Positions 52,537 to 61,247 of a stretch of DNA of 64,000 nt are shown here, one piece after another (the first letter of the stretch is position 1; every line of letters starts with the position of its first letter). Made by a program: the position numbers and the translations under genes. The DNA is taken from the NCBI RefSeq assembly GCF_018129385.1, contig NZ_JAFCLN010000009.1, positions 182,856-246,855 on the forward strand, read 5' to 3'. The DNA is from Bradyrhizobium lablabi (GTDB taxonomy: Bacteria; Pseudomonadota; Alphaproteobacteria; Rhizobiales; Xanthobacteraceae). The notes beneath the pieces were generated by a model. The model saw nothing but the letters and a program-made list of their open reading frames with translations. It ran no database searches and was not told the origin of the DNA.

Positions 52537-53793
52537 ATGACGTCCATTGCCGATCGAATTGAGGGACCGCCGCTGGCGGATGGCGGGACGAAAACCGCGT
52601 CCGATACCGCGGCAGTGACGGCAGCGCCCGCCATCACGATCCCGGCGGCCGGCGAGCGCGAGTTGCGGCTCGACCTGTTCCGCGGGCTCGCGCTGTGGCT
52701 GATCTTCATCGACCATCTGCCGACCAACATCCTGACCTGGTTCACGATCCGGAACTACGGATTCTCCGACGCCACCGAGATCTTCATCTTCATCTCCGGC
52801 TACACCGCCGCCTTCGTCTACGGGCGCGCGATGCTGGAGTCCGGATTTATGATCTCCACCGCGCGCATCCTGCGCCGGGTCTGGCAGATCTATGTCGCGC
52901 ACGTCTTCCTGTTCACGATCTTCCTGGCGGAAATCTCCTACGTCGCCACCCGTTTCGAGAACCCGCTCTATTCGGAAGAAATGGGCATTATGGATTTCCT
53001 CAAGCAGCCGGATGTCACCATCATCCAGGCGCTGCTGCTGCGCTTCCGTCCCGTCAACATGGACGTGCTGCCGCTCTACATCGTGCTGATGCTGTTCCTG
53101 CCGCTGATCCTGTGGCTGATGAAGTGGAAGGCCGATGTCACGCTCGCGCTGTCGGTGCTGCTCTATGTCGTAACCTGGCATTTCGACCTGTATCTGTCCG
53201 CCTATCCGAACGGGTTCTGGGCCTTCAATCCGTTTGCCTGGCAATTGCTGTTCGTGTTCGGCGCCTGGTGCGCGCTGAGCGGGGCACGGCGCATGGGCAG
53301 GATACTGTCCTCGCCGGTCACGATGTGGATCGCCTTCGCCTATCTCGTCTTCGCGTTCTGCGTCACCATGACCTGGCACTTCCCGCAGCTCAGCTTCCTG
53401 ATGCCGCGCCGGCTCGAGCAATGGATGTACCCGATCACCAAGACCGATCTGGACGTGCTGCGCTTTGCGCATTTCCTGGCGCTGGCGGCCATCACGGTGC
53501 GCTTCCTGCCGAAGGACTGGAGCGGCCTGAAATCGATCTGGCTGCGACCTTTGATCCTCTGTGGACAGCATTCCCTTGAGATATTCTGCCTTGGCGTGTT
53601 CCTGGCCTTTGCGGGCCATTTCGTGCTGGCGGAGCTTGGCGGCGGCGCCCTGCTGCATTTTGCGATCAGCGTGGCCGGGATCGTCATCATGTCCGGCATG
53701 GCCTGGGTGATTTCGTGGTACAAGCATTCCGCCGACAAGAGCGCGAAGAAAAAAGGCGCCGTCGGCAATGCCGATATGGCAGGAGGGGGCTGA
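52537..53793 (+). CDS. OpgC domain-containing membrane acyltransferase
   Basis: A 418-residue membrane protein with about ten transmembrane segments. The OpgC signature is in ELRLDLFRGLALWLIFIDHLP, TWFTIRNYGFSDATEIFIFISGY and VYGRAMLESG. OpgC adds succinyl groups to periplasmic glucans in Alphaproteobacteria; other members of the fold transfer acetyl groups. The ATG at 52537 was chosen over a GTG at 52507. Its stop overlaps the start of an SGNH-like gene (TGATG), making one operon with two SGNH proteins. Confidence 0.85.
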   Translation: MTSIADRIEGPPLADGGTKTASDTAAVTAAPAITIPAAGERELRLDLFRGLALWLIFIDHLPTNILTWFTIRNYGFSDATEIFIFISGYTAAFVYGRAMLESGFMISTARILRRVWQIYVAHVFLFTIFLAEISYVATRFENPLYSEEMGIMDFLKQPDVTIIQALLLRFRPVNMDVLPLYIVLMLFLPLILWLMKWKADVTLALSVLLYVVTWHFDLYLSAYPNGFWAFNPFAWQLLFVFGAWCALSGARRMGRILSSPVTMWIAFAYLVFAFCVTMTWHFPQLSFLMPRRLEQWMYPITKTDLDVLRFAHFLALAAITVRFLPKDWSGLKSIWLRPLILCGQHSLEIFCLGVFLAFAGHFVLAELGGGALLHFAISVAGIVIMSGMAWVISWYKHSADKSAKKKGAVGNADMAGGG

Positions 53794-54584
53794 TGAGGTC
53801 AGCCGTTCTAGGCTTGACGCTGCTGGCCGGCTGTTTGGCGGTCCTTCCCGCGCGCGCCCAGGATACTGGCCCCCAAGCTCCTGCCCAAGCTGCCCCTGCC
53901 CAAGCCGCCCCGCCGAATTGCGAAGTGCCTGCCTACCTCTTGACCAGCGATAGCACCCTGACCCACGTCGCCGATGCCGTCAAAAGCAAAGGCCCGTTGA
54001 ACGTGCTGGTGGTGGGCAGCCGCTCCTCCACCATCCTCTCGTCGGAGACCAGCGCCTATCCCGCCAAGCTACAGGCCATGCTCAAGGAGAAGCTGCCGGA
54101 GGTGCCGGTCACCCTCTCCGTAGAACTACAGAGCGGCAAGACGGCCGAGGACGTGGCCGGCAATCTTGTTAAGTTCGTGGAAGCAAAAAGGCCTACTTTG
54201 GTCATCTGGCAGACTGGAACCGTCGATGCTATGCGATCCATCGATCCCGATGATTTTCGCAATGCCATCGACGAGGGCATTGCTGCGCTGCAAAAGGCCG
54301 GGGTCGACGTGGTTTTGATTAATCTGCAATACAGCCCGCGTACGGAGACAATGATTTCCGGCTCGCCATACCTAGATAGTATTCGCGTGGTGGCGCAGCA
54401 GCACAACGTGCCCCTGTTCGACCGGTTCGCCATCATGCGTCACTGGAACGAGGCTGGAGATTTCGACCTGTTCAGCGCCGCCCATGGCCCTGAACTGGCC
54501 AAACGTGTTCACGGCTGCCTTGGCCGCGCATTGACGAAATTCGTGATCGACGCCGCGCATCTCAGCCCGGCGCAGCAGAATTGA
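53793..54584 (+). CDS. SGNH-hydrolase-like periplasmic protein, apparently degenerate
   Basis: A 263-residue secreted protein: signal peptide (about 1-22, ending LPARA) then a low-complexity Pro/Ala/Gln linker with PAQAAPAQAAPP. The SGNH fold is suggested by LNVLVVGSRSST, LVIWQTGT and VDVVLINLQYSPR, each aligned with the neighbour at 54584. However, block III reads GTVDA where the neighbour has GTNA, so the oxyanion Asn is lost, and the D-x-x-H of block V is replaced by SAAH. It may be a non-catalytic partner. Both ends overlap neighbouring genes by one base. Confidence 0.7.
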   Translation: MRSAVLGLTLLAGCLAVLPARAQDTGPQAPAQAAPAQAAPPNCEVPAYLLTSDSTLTHVADAVKSKGPLNVLVVGSRSSTILSSETSAYPAKLQAMLKEKLPEVPVTLSVELQSGKTAEDVAGNLVKFVEAKRPTLVIWQTGTVDAMRSIDPDDFRNAIDEGIAALQKAGVDVVLINLQYSPRTETMISGSPYLDSIRVVAQQHNVPLFDRFAIMRHWNEAGDFDLFSAAHGPELAKRVHGCLGRALTKFVIDAAHLSPAQQN

Positions 54585-55621
54585 TGGGACTAGCGTTAAT
54601 GAGTTCTCACTACCCTTTTCTTCGTGTGGCATCGCTGGCCGCCTTCGCGGCGGCGGCCGTTGCGCTGGTCCAGCCGGTGGGTGCGCAGACGGCGCAGCAG
54701 GCGGCGCTGTCGGGCAGCCTCAAGGCTGAGGCCCCGAGGCCGGAAGCGCCCAGGCCGCCGGAGAATGCGACCGCGGCCGCCGCCCATCCGGGCAACGCCG
54801 CTCCGGTCGATCAGGGCAATCCCGCGCAAAAGGGCATCGCCACCAAGGCAATCGAGAAGGCCAGGGAAGTCGCCAAATCGGCCGGCGATATCTTTGCACG
54901 CGTGCCCTGCCAGGGGCCGAAAGGCGTCGCGAAATCGATGGGCTCGCTACCGCATGTGGCCAAGAAGCTCGTGGACGGCCAACCGGTCCTGATCATCGCC
55001 TTCGGCTCGTCGTCGACGCAAGGCTACGGTTCGAGCGCGCCCGAATACACCTATCCCAACCGGCTTCTTGCACAGCTCAAGCGCAACTACCCGACCGCCG
55101 ATATCACGGTGCTCAACCGGGGCAAGGGCGGTGAGGACGCGCCCGAAATGATGCGGCGGCTCCAGACCGAGGTGATCGACATGAAGCCGGACCTCGTGAT
55201 CTGGCAGGTCGGCACGAACGCCTTGCTGCGCAATCTCGATCAGGGCGAGACCGCAAAGCTGGTCGAGGACGGTGTCGCGCGCATCCAGGCGGCGGGCAGC
55301 GACGTGGTGCTGGTCGATCCGCAATATTCGCCGCGCGTCAACGAGAAGGCCGAGGGCGCCAGCAAGATGATCAAGGTGCTGAACCGGGTCGCCGAGCTGC
55401 GCAAGGTCGGCATCTTCCCGCGCTTCGAGGTGATGCGCGACTGGCACGAGAAGCAGTCGATTCCGATCGACACCTTCGTGATATCAGACGGCCTGCACAT
55501 GAACGACTGGGGCTATGCCTGCTTCGCCCAGTTGCTCGGCGACGACATCATCAAGTCGGTCGGCGCGATCAAGCTCGGCGTCGCCGTGCCGAGCGACGTG
55601 CGCACGTATCGGCCGATGTGA
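54584..55621 (+). CDS. SGNH/GDSL hydrolase family protein, secreted
   Basis: A 345-residue exported protein. A signal peptide (about 1-34) ends near VGAQ, followed by a Pro/Ala-rich segment. The hydrolase domain shows block I IIAFGSSSTQG (nucleophile Ser), block III QVGTNALL (oxyanion Asn) and block V SDGLHMND (Asp and His), so the active site looks intact. Downstream of an OpgC-type acyltransferase it probably adds or removes acyl groups on a periplasmic glycan. The ATG at 54584 overlaps the previous stop; an ATG at 54599 is also possible. Confidence 0.78.
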   Translation: MGLALMSSHYPFLRVASLAAFAAAAVALVQPVGAQTAQQAALSGSLKAEAPRPEAPRPPENATAAAAHPGNAAPVDQGNPAQKGIATKAIEKAREVAKSAGDIFARVPCQGPKGVAKSMGSLPHVAKKLVDGQPVLIIAFGSSSTQGYGSSAPEYTYPNRLLAQLKRNYPTADITVLNRGKGGEDAPEMMRRLQTEVIDMKPDLVIWQVGTNALLRNLDQGETAKLVEDGVARIQAAGSDVVLVDPQYSPRVNEKAEGASKMIKVLNRVAELRKVGIFPRFEVMRDWHEKQSIPIDTFVISDGLHMNDWGYACFAQLLGDDIIKSVGAIKLGVAVPSDVRTYRPM

Positions 55622-55643
55622 GTTTGAGGTACCGCCACTTCAC

Positions 55644-55766
55644 CGTCGTCCCTGCGAACGCAGGGACCCATACGCCGCGGCGGTTATGACAAATGCGCTG
55701 TGGTAGTCGGCTTACCTAACTCACAGCGCCCTGTGGTTATGGGTCCCTGCTTTCGCAGGGACGACG
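55644..55766. repeat. Family C palindromic repeat
   Basis: Arms CGTCGTCCCTGCGAACGCAG and GGGTCCCTGCTTTCGCAGGG followed by ACGACG, as at 27237. It sits between the converging SGNH and metZ genes. Confidence 0.9.
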
Positions 55767-55780
55767 ATAGAGTTATTGCC

Positions 55781-56974
55781 TCACGCCTTCTCCAGCGCCT
55801 GCGCAAAATCCTCGATCAGGTCATCCACATGCTCGAGCCCGGCCGAGAAACGGATAAACCCTTCCGAAATGCCAAGCTCGGCGCGCGCTTCCGGCGTCAG
55901 ACGCTGATGCGTCGTGGTTGCAGGGTGCGTAACGAGGCTCTTGGCATCGCCGAGATTGTTCGAGATGCGCGAAATCTGTAGCGCGTTGAGGAAGCGGAAT
56001 GCTCCCGCCTTGCCGCCCTTTACCTCAAGGCCGATCAGCGTCGAGCCCGAGCGCATCTGCTTCTTCACCACATCGGCTTGCGGATGGTCGGCGCGGCCCG
56101 GATAAAGCAGCCGCGAAATTTTTGGATGCGAAGCGAGCACGTCCGCAATCTTCGCCGCCGTCTCGGTCTGCGCGCGCACGCGTACGCCGAGCGTCTCCAG
56201 CCCCTTCAGCAGCACCCAGGCATTGAACGGCGACATCGAGGGGCCGGTCTGGCGCATGAAATTGTGAATGTGCTCGGCGATGAACGCTTCGGAGGAAAGG
56301 ATCACGCCGCCGAGGCAGCGGCCCTGGCCGTCGATGTGTTTGGTGGCGGAATACACCACGACGTCGGCGCCGAGCGAGAGCGGGCTCTGCCAGATCGGGG
56401 TCGCAAACACATTGTCGACGATCAGCCGCGCGCCGCCGTCATGCGCGATTTTCGCGATCGCTCCGATATCGAGCACATCGAGCGTCGGATTGGTCGGGCT
56501 CTCCAGAAAACAGGTCTTTGTGTTCGGCCGCATGGCCTTCTTCCACTGGTCGAGGTCGAGGCCGTCGACCAGCGTCGACTGGATGCCGTAACGCGGCAGC
56601 AGATCCTCCACGACATAACGGCAGGAGCCGAACATCGCTTTTGAAGCCACCACATGGTCGCCGGTCTTCAGCGGCGCCAGCACGGCGGTGGTCACCGCGG
56701 CCATGCCGGTGGCGGTGGCGCGCGCGGCTTCAGCGCCTTCGAGCTCGATCATGCGCCGCTCGAACATGCCGACGGTGGGATTGGAAAAGCGCGAATAGAG
56801 ATAGCCGGGGTCTTCGCCCTTGAAGCGCGCCTCGCATTGCTCGGCGGTGTCGTAGACAAACCCCTGCGTCAGGAACAACGCTTCCGACGTCTCGCCATAT
56901 TGCGAGCGCAGCGTGCCGGAATGCACCAGCCGGGTTTCGGGACGATAGCGGGCGGCAGACTTGGACTCAGACAT
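55781..56974 (-). CDS. metZ: O-succinylhomoserine sulfhydrylase
   Basis: A 397-residue Cys/Met-metabolism PLP enzyme. The PLP lysine is K212 in VVVYSATKHIDGQG; YLYSRFSNPTVGMFE near 58 and FLESPTNPTLDVLDI near 156 are typical. MetZ forms homocysteine directly from O-succinylhomoserine and sulfide. The SAM-II riboswitch in its leader confirms a methionine role. GGAGG lies just before the ATG. Confidence 0.93.
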   Translation of the reverse strand: MSESKSAARYRPETRLVHSGTLRSQYGETSEALFLTQGFVYDTAEQCEARFKGEDPGYLYSRFSNPTVGMFERRMIELEGAEAARATATGMAAVTTAVLAPLKTGDHVVASKAMFGSCRYVVEDLLPRYGIQSTLVDGLDLDQWKKAMRPNTKTCFLESPTNPTLDVLDIGAIAKIAHDGGARLIVDNVFATPIWQSPLSLGADVVVYSATKHIDGQGRCLGGVILSSEAFIAEHIHNFMRQTGPSMSPFNAWVLLKGLETLGVRVRAQTETAAKIADVLASHPKISRLLYPGRADHPQADVVKKQMRSGSTLIGLEVKGGKAGAFRFLNALQISRISNNLGDAKSLVTHPATTTHQRLTPEARAELGISEGFIRFSAGLEHVDDLIEDFAQALEKA

Positions 56975-57009
56975 GTGACCTCCGTCGTGACCACCTTAAA
57001 AATGGTCAC

Positions 57010-57042
57010 AAAAAACCGGCCTGGAAAAATTCCACAGGCCGG
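57010..57042 (-). terminator. Riboswitch-controlled terminator before metZ
   Basis: On the minus strand CCGGCCTG (57042-57035), an 11-nt loop, CAGGCCGG (57023-57016) and TTTTTT. CAGGCCGGG at 57063-57055 can instead pair with CCCGGCCTG (57043-57035), giving a 9-bp antiterminator that excludes the terminator. Confidence 0.88.
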
Positions 57043-57060
57043 GATCACACTGTCCCCGGC

Positions 57061-57116
57061 CTGTTTAGCGATTTATTTAACGTGGCTGCAAGCCGGCCGG
57101 CTCAAATCACCACGGG
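57061..57116 (-). ncRNA. SAM-II riboswitch
   Basis: Minus-strand sequence shows CGTGGTGATTTG, then GGCTTGCAGCCACGTTAAA and TCGCTAAACAG, the conserved H-type pseudoknot of SAM-II riboswitches (stem P1: CGTGG with CCACG). The aptamer's 3' end overlaps the 5' arm of the antiterminator, so SAM binding should favour termination before metZ. Confidence 0.95.
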
Positions 57117-57202
57117 ATAAGTGATGCTGATATTCGCTCGCGCCCTTTCCGTCAAGGCGGCCATCGGATAAGGCCGTAAATGCGCTAATTTCAGGGGTTT
57201 GG

Positions 57203-58342
57203 ATGACATCGGGGCACCCGCCCAAGGACCACGCCGTGCCGTTTTCGCTTCCCACCCACGCCAACGGCATATTGCCGGATCGCATGATCGCGGCGATGGC
57301 GGATGACGGCCTCATTTTGCCCGCTTATCCCTTCGTCGAAAGCCAGATTCAGCCTGCGAGCCTCGATCTGCGCCTGGGAGACGTCGCTTATCGGGTGCGC
57401 GCCAGTTTTCTGCCGGGACCGGGCGCGACGGTAGCCGAGCGCATCGACGAACTGAAGCTGCATGAGATCAGCCTGGCGGACGGTGCCGTGCTGGAGACGA
57501 ATTGCGTCTACATCGTGCCGCTGCTTGAAAGCCTCGCGCTGCCGCCAAAGATCGTGGCCGCCGCCAATCCCAAGAGTTCGACGGGCCGTCTCGACGTGTT
57601 CACGCGCGTGATCGCCGACGGCACCCGGCGCTTCGACATGATCGGAGCCGGCTATCACGGTCCGCTCTATGCCGAGATCAGCCCGAAGACGTTTCCGGTG
57701 CTGCTGCGCGAGGGCTCGCGGCTTTCACAAGTCCGGTTCCGCACCGGCGACGCGGTACTTTCCGCAGGCGAACTTGATGCACTGCATGCCGCAGAACGGC
57801 TGGTCGATACGGAAAAGGCCGACCTCACCGGGGGCGTGGCGCTGTCGGTCGATCTCTCCGGTCAAAACTCTGGCGGCTTTGTCGGCTACCGTGCCAAGCG
57901 CCACACCGGCGTGGTCGATGTCGACCGCCGCGGCGGCTATGGCGTCGATGAATTCTGGGAGCCGATTCCGGCGCGCTCCGACGGCAGTCTGATCCTCGAT
58001 CCCGGCGAGTTCTACATTCTCGCTTCGAAAGAGGCCGTGCAGGTGCCGCCGGACTACGCCGCCGAAATGGTGCCGTTCGATCCCTTGGTCGGCGAATTTC
58101 GCGTGCATTATGCCGGCTTCTTCGATCCCGGCTTCGGCTATGCCGGCGCCGGCGGGCAGGGGGCGCGCGCCGTGCTGGAGGTGCGCTCGCGCGAAGTGCC
58201 GTTCATCCTCGAGCACGGCCAGATCGTCGGCCGGCTGGTGTACGAGAAAATGCTGGCGCGGCCCGACGCGATGTACGGCCAGCGCATCGGCTCGAACTAC
58301 CAGGCGCAGGGCCTGAAGCTGAGCAAGCATTTTCGGGTCTAG
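57203..58342 (+). CDS. dcd: 2'-deoxycytidine 5'-triphosphate deaminase (two-domain form)
   Basis: A 379-residue protein made of two related dCTP-deaminase/dUTPase-like halves. The first includes QPASLDLRLGDVAYRVR and ANPKSSTGRLDVFTRVIADG; the second includes VPFDPLVGEFRVHYAGFFDPGFG and VPFILEHGQIVGRLVYEKM. This long form (about 370 residues) is found in Rhizobiales and differs from the ~190-residue Dcd. It converts dCTP to dUTP for thymidylate supply. A ribosome-binding site AGGGG precedes the ATG. It is divergent from metZ. Confidence 0.9.
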   Translation: MTSGHPPKDHAVPFSLPTHANGILPDRMIAAMADDGLILPAYPFVESQIQPASLDLRLGDVAYRVRASFLPGPGATVAERIDELKLHEISLADGAVLETNCVYIVPLLESLALPPKIVAAANPKSSTGRLDVFTRVIADGTRRFDMIGAGYHGPLYAEISPKTFPVLLREGSRLSQVRFRTGDAVLSAGELDALHAAERLVDTEKADLTGGVALSVDLSGQNSGGFVGYRAKRHTGVVDVDRRGGYGVDEFWEPIPARSDGSLILDPGEFYILASKEAVQVPPDYAAEMVPFDPLVGEFRVHYAGFFDPGFGYAGAGGQGARAVLEVRSREVPFILEHGQIVGRLVYEKMLARPDAMYGQRIGSNYQAQGLKLSKHFRV

Positions 58343-58390
58343 AGCATGATCCGGAAAAGTGGACACCGGTTTTCCAAGAAGATCACGCTC
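58342..58390. repeat. Family G repeat
   Basis: GAGCATGATCCGGAAAAGTG and CACCGGTTTTCC followed by GATCACGCTC, the short version of the element at 43374. It begins on the last base of the dcd stop. Confidence 0.8.
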
Positions 58391-58478
58391 TAACTGAAAT
58401 CTATTCAGCGATTCGGGACGGCCTGTCCGCTTCGGGAGAAAATGATCGCCATCGCCGAGATGCCGCAGGTAAGGCTCG

Positions 58479-59597
58479 TTACGCCGGGCCTTCATTGTCT
58501 AGTTTCAAGTGGTAACGCGTGTACCTGAGTTCACCCGTTCTGGTGAGAGCGCCTTTAGCGACCAGGTCCTGGAGGTCACGCGTCGCCGTTGCGCGGGGGG
58601 CCTTCGTAATGCTGATATAGTTTTCAGCGCTAAGGCCGCCCTTGAATCCATCGATGCCCTCTTTGAACATCCGGGCCATGGCCTTCTCCTGGCGGGCGTT
58701 GAATTGACCGCGCAGACGCTCATAGAGTTTCGCCTTCGCAATAAAGAAGTCGACGCGCTTATTGGTGTTTTCCTGCGCTTCGAGGACGGTGCTCCCGAAG
58801 TACAGCAGCCAATCGGTTATCTCCATGCCCTTATTATTGTGTTCAAGAGCTTCGTAATAAGCCTTCTGCTTGCGTTCGATCGTATAGGCCAGCGCAATGA
58901 GCGTTGGTTGGCCAAGATTTTGGGCTAGAGATTTTTCTGCCAGCGCGCGAGCGATCCTGCCGTTCCCATCCTCGAACGGATGAATGCTGACGAAATACAA
59001 GTGCGCGAGGGCGGAACGCGTGATCGCCGGCAGCGGGCGACGACCATCGGGTGCGGTGTCGTTGAACCATGCGACAAACGCAGCCATCTCTTTCGCCATG
59101 GTTGCGGAAGGCGGCGCCTCAAAATGAACCTTGTGGTGACCGATGGCGCCGGAGACCACCTGCATGGGTTGCGGATGAGTGCGGTAAGCGCCGATCGTCT
59201 TGATGGTCCGGTCGCCACTCATCAGCATGCCGTGCCACCCGAACATGGTCTCGTCGGCCAACGGCTTCGAGAAGTTGAGATACAGGTCGACCATCATTTG
59301 CGCGATCCCCCGTTCGGCGGGAGGCACTCCGGCTTGCTGCCCTCCAAGACCGAACTGGTGCCGTAACGACGACTGGACACTGTCGCGGTTCAGGATTTCA
59401 CCCTCGATCTCGGAGGTCTTCAGGGCCTCATCGCTGATGAGGTCGATGCGCAGGTTCTGCTGATCGCCCGGGCTGACATGCTTGAAGGCACCAATGAACT
59501 CCCCTGAGCGGAGCAGGAATTCTGCCTCCAGCGGCTCAAGGGCGGCCGCGTCATAAGTAAAGCGGGGCCAAGTCGGCTGCTCCCAGTTCCACGCCAT
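58479..59597 (-). CDS. Fic family protein, class II, with C-terminal winged helix
   Basis: A 372-residue Fic protein. The catalytic motif HPFEDGNGR is intact at 206-214. The inhibitory helix motif (S/T)xxxE(G/N) is at 61-66 (TSEIEG), N-terminal to the Fic core, hence class II. The C-terminal part (about 290-370; KGGLSAENYISITKAPRATATRDLQDLVAKGAL) looks like a winged helix. Fic enzymes transfer AMP to target hydroxyls. The gene is less GC-rich than its neighbours, suggesting transfer. An 11-bp inverted repeat surrounds its ribosome-binding site. Confidence 0.9.
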   Translation of the reverse strand: MAWNWEQPTWPRFTYDAAALEPLEAEFLLRSGEFIGAFKHVSPGDQQNLRIDLISDEALKTSEIEGEILNRDSVQSSLRHQFGLGGQQAGVPPAERGIAQMMVDLYLNFSKPLADETMFGWHGMLMSGDRTIKTIGAYRTHPQPMQVVSGAIGHHKVHFEAPPSATMAKEMAAFVAWFNDTAPDGRRPLPAITRSALAHLYFVSIHPFEDGNGRIARALAEKSLAQNLGQPTLIALAYTIERKQKAYYEALEHNNKGMEITDWLLYFGSTVLEAQENTNKRVDFFIAKAKLYERLRGQFNARQEKAMARMFKEGIDGFKGGLSAENYISITKAPRATATRDLQDLVAKGALTRTGELRYTRYHLKLDNEGPA

Positions 59598-59648
59598 GAG
59601 TTATAGGTCTCCTCTATAACTCATCCTGCGCTATTAAATGAGCTATAG
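59596..59648. promoter_or_regulatory. Inverted repeat around the Fic ribosome-binding site plus a third half-site
   Basis: ATGAGTTATAG (59596-59606), loop GTCTCCT (the ribosome-binding site AGGAGAC on the minus strand) and CTATAACTCAT (59614-59624). A third copy, ATGAGCTATAG, is at 59638-59648. The start codon lies at the edge of the first arm. It could be an operator or an mRNA hairpin displaying the ribosome-binding site in its loop. Confidence 0.7.
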
Positions 59649-59694
59649 CAAGCGATCCTATGGCTCAGGAGAAACCTCCGGGCACGGATCAGCG

Positions 59695-61167
59695 TCAGCC
59701 CGTGACATGCACGCCGGGCGTCAGGCCGGCATTCCATTTGCCGCCGATTGCGCGCTCGATCTGGGCGGCGAGCTGCAGCAGCAATCCGTCATTGGCCTGT
59801 TTGGCCATCGCCTGAATGCCGAGCGGCAATCCGTTCTCGTGCGCGGCCATCGGCAGCGAGATCGCGGGGATGCCGCAGAGATTGGCGAGCGGCGTGAAGG
59901 CAAAGTTGCGCCAGAGGTTGGCGAACCAGTCCAGCACCGATGGATTGTCGCTGATGGTCAGGAATTCCGTCGTGCCGACCTTCGGCGTCGGCAGCGCGGT
60001 GATCGGCGTGAGAACAATATCCCATTCCGTGAAGAAGTGGCCGAAGCCGCGCGAGGTCGTGTTGAAGACCGCCTGCATGCGGGCGCGTTCGGCAAAGCTG
60101 GTGTCGCGGCCGTACTCCCAGATGCGGATATTGATCGGCTCGATGAGATCGGCCGGCGGCTGGTCCAGTCCGCGCGCGGCCAGCATGTTGCCGATCACAA
60201 CGGCGAAATTGCTGATATAGCAAAGCGTCTGCGCCTCGAACGCCGCGCGGTAATCGACATCGGGAAGGGCATAGCCGACCTGATGGCCGAGACCTTCGAG
60301 GAATTTTCCGACGCGCTCCAGCTCAGCCACGATCGGCGCGGTCGCGCCATACTCGCCCCATTGGTGCGAGAGCGCGATGCGCAGACGGCCCGGATCGCGC
60401 TTGATCATTTCCGTGTAGGGCTGCGGCGCGGTCCAGAACGGCATGAACTCGCCGGGCGAGGGGCCGCGGCAGGCATCGACGAACGCGGCGGTGTCGCGCA
60501 CGGTGCGCGACTGGCAGCCCTGGATCGACACCAACCCGGTCAGGTCGGACAGATGCGGCGCAATCGAGAAAACCCCGCGCGATACTTTTAGCCCGATGTT
60601 GCCGTTGACCCCGGCGGGAATGCGGATCGAGCCGCCGCCGTCGGTCGAATGCGCGATCGGCACCACGCCGGAGGCGACCATCGCGGCGCTGCCGGCCGAC
60701 GAGCCGCAGGTGGTGTAGTCGGTATTCCAGGGATTGCGCGTGACATAGACGGCGGGATTGTCCGCCGAACTGCAAACGCCGAACTCGGGCGTCGTCGTGC
60801 GCCCCATCAGGTTGAGGCCCGCCTGACGCATCTTGCCGGTCAGGAATGTATCGGCCGCAGCGCGATTGCCGCGCATCAGCAGCGAGCCCATCTCCTGAAG
60901 GCGGCCCTGCATGGTCGGGCCGAGATCCTTCATCAGGAAAGGAAGGCCGGCGAACGGACCATTGAGATTGGTGCCGTTCTTTTCCGGCGAGGCGATCGCG
61001 TCGTCAAACAGCTCGACCACGCCGGAGAGCTGCGGATCGACCTTGGCGACACCCGCGGCCGCCTGCTGCGCCAGTTCGGCCGGCGTCAGCTCGCCGCTTC
61101 GGACGCGCGCCGCCAGCGCCATGCCGTCATGTTGCGCCCATTCGTCCCAGCTCATCGGCAATGTCAT
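59695..61167 (-). CDS. Amidase-signature family protein
   Basis: A 490-residue amidase. The triad is seen in FLMKDLG (Lys), TTCGSSAGSAA (cis-Ser) and STDGGGSIRIPA (Ser nucleophile); the cis-Ser loop has C-G-S-S-A-G-S instead of the common G-G-S-S-G-G-S. The C-terminal half, with HFFTEWDIVLTPITALPTPKVG, is typical of the AtzE/NylA-type amidase family in Bradyrhizobium. The ATG at 61167 follows AAGGGA; the frame opens to 61197. It is not closely similar to the AtzE at 574. The substrate is unknown. Confidence 0.87.
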   Translation of the reverse strand: MTLPMSWDEWAQHDGMALAARVRSGELTPAELAQQAAAGVAKVDPQLSGVVELFDDAIASPEKNGTNLNGPFAGLPFLMKDLGPTMQGRLQEMGSLLMRGNRAAADTFLTGKMRQAGLNLMGRTTTPEFGVCSSADNPAVYVTRNPWNTDYTTCGSSAGSAAMVASGVVPIAHSTDGGGSIRIPAGVNGNIGLKVSRGVFSIAPHLSDLTGLVSIQGCQSRTVRDTAAFVDACRGPSPGEFMPFWTAPQPYTEMIKRDPGRLRIALSHQWGEYGATAPIVAELERVGKFLEGLGHQVGYALPDVDYRAAFEAQTLCYISNFAVVIGNMLAARGLDQPPADLIEPINIRIWEYGRDTSFAERARMQAVFNTTSRGFGHFFTEWDIVLTPITALPTPKVGTTEFLTISDNPSVLDWFANLWRNFAFTPLANLCGIPAISLPMAAHENGLPLGIQAMAKQANDGLLLQLAAQIERAIGGKWNAGLTPGVHVTG

Positions 61168-61247
61168 CGATCGATCCCTTGATTTGGCGCGAACCATAGT
61201 TTCGCGAGGGACCGAGTCAACACGTCGGAGGTAGAAGCGTGGCGCAG

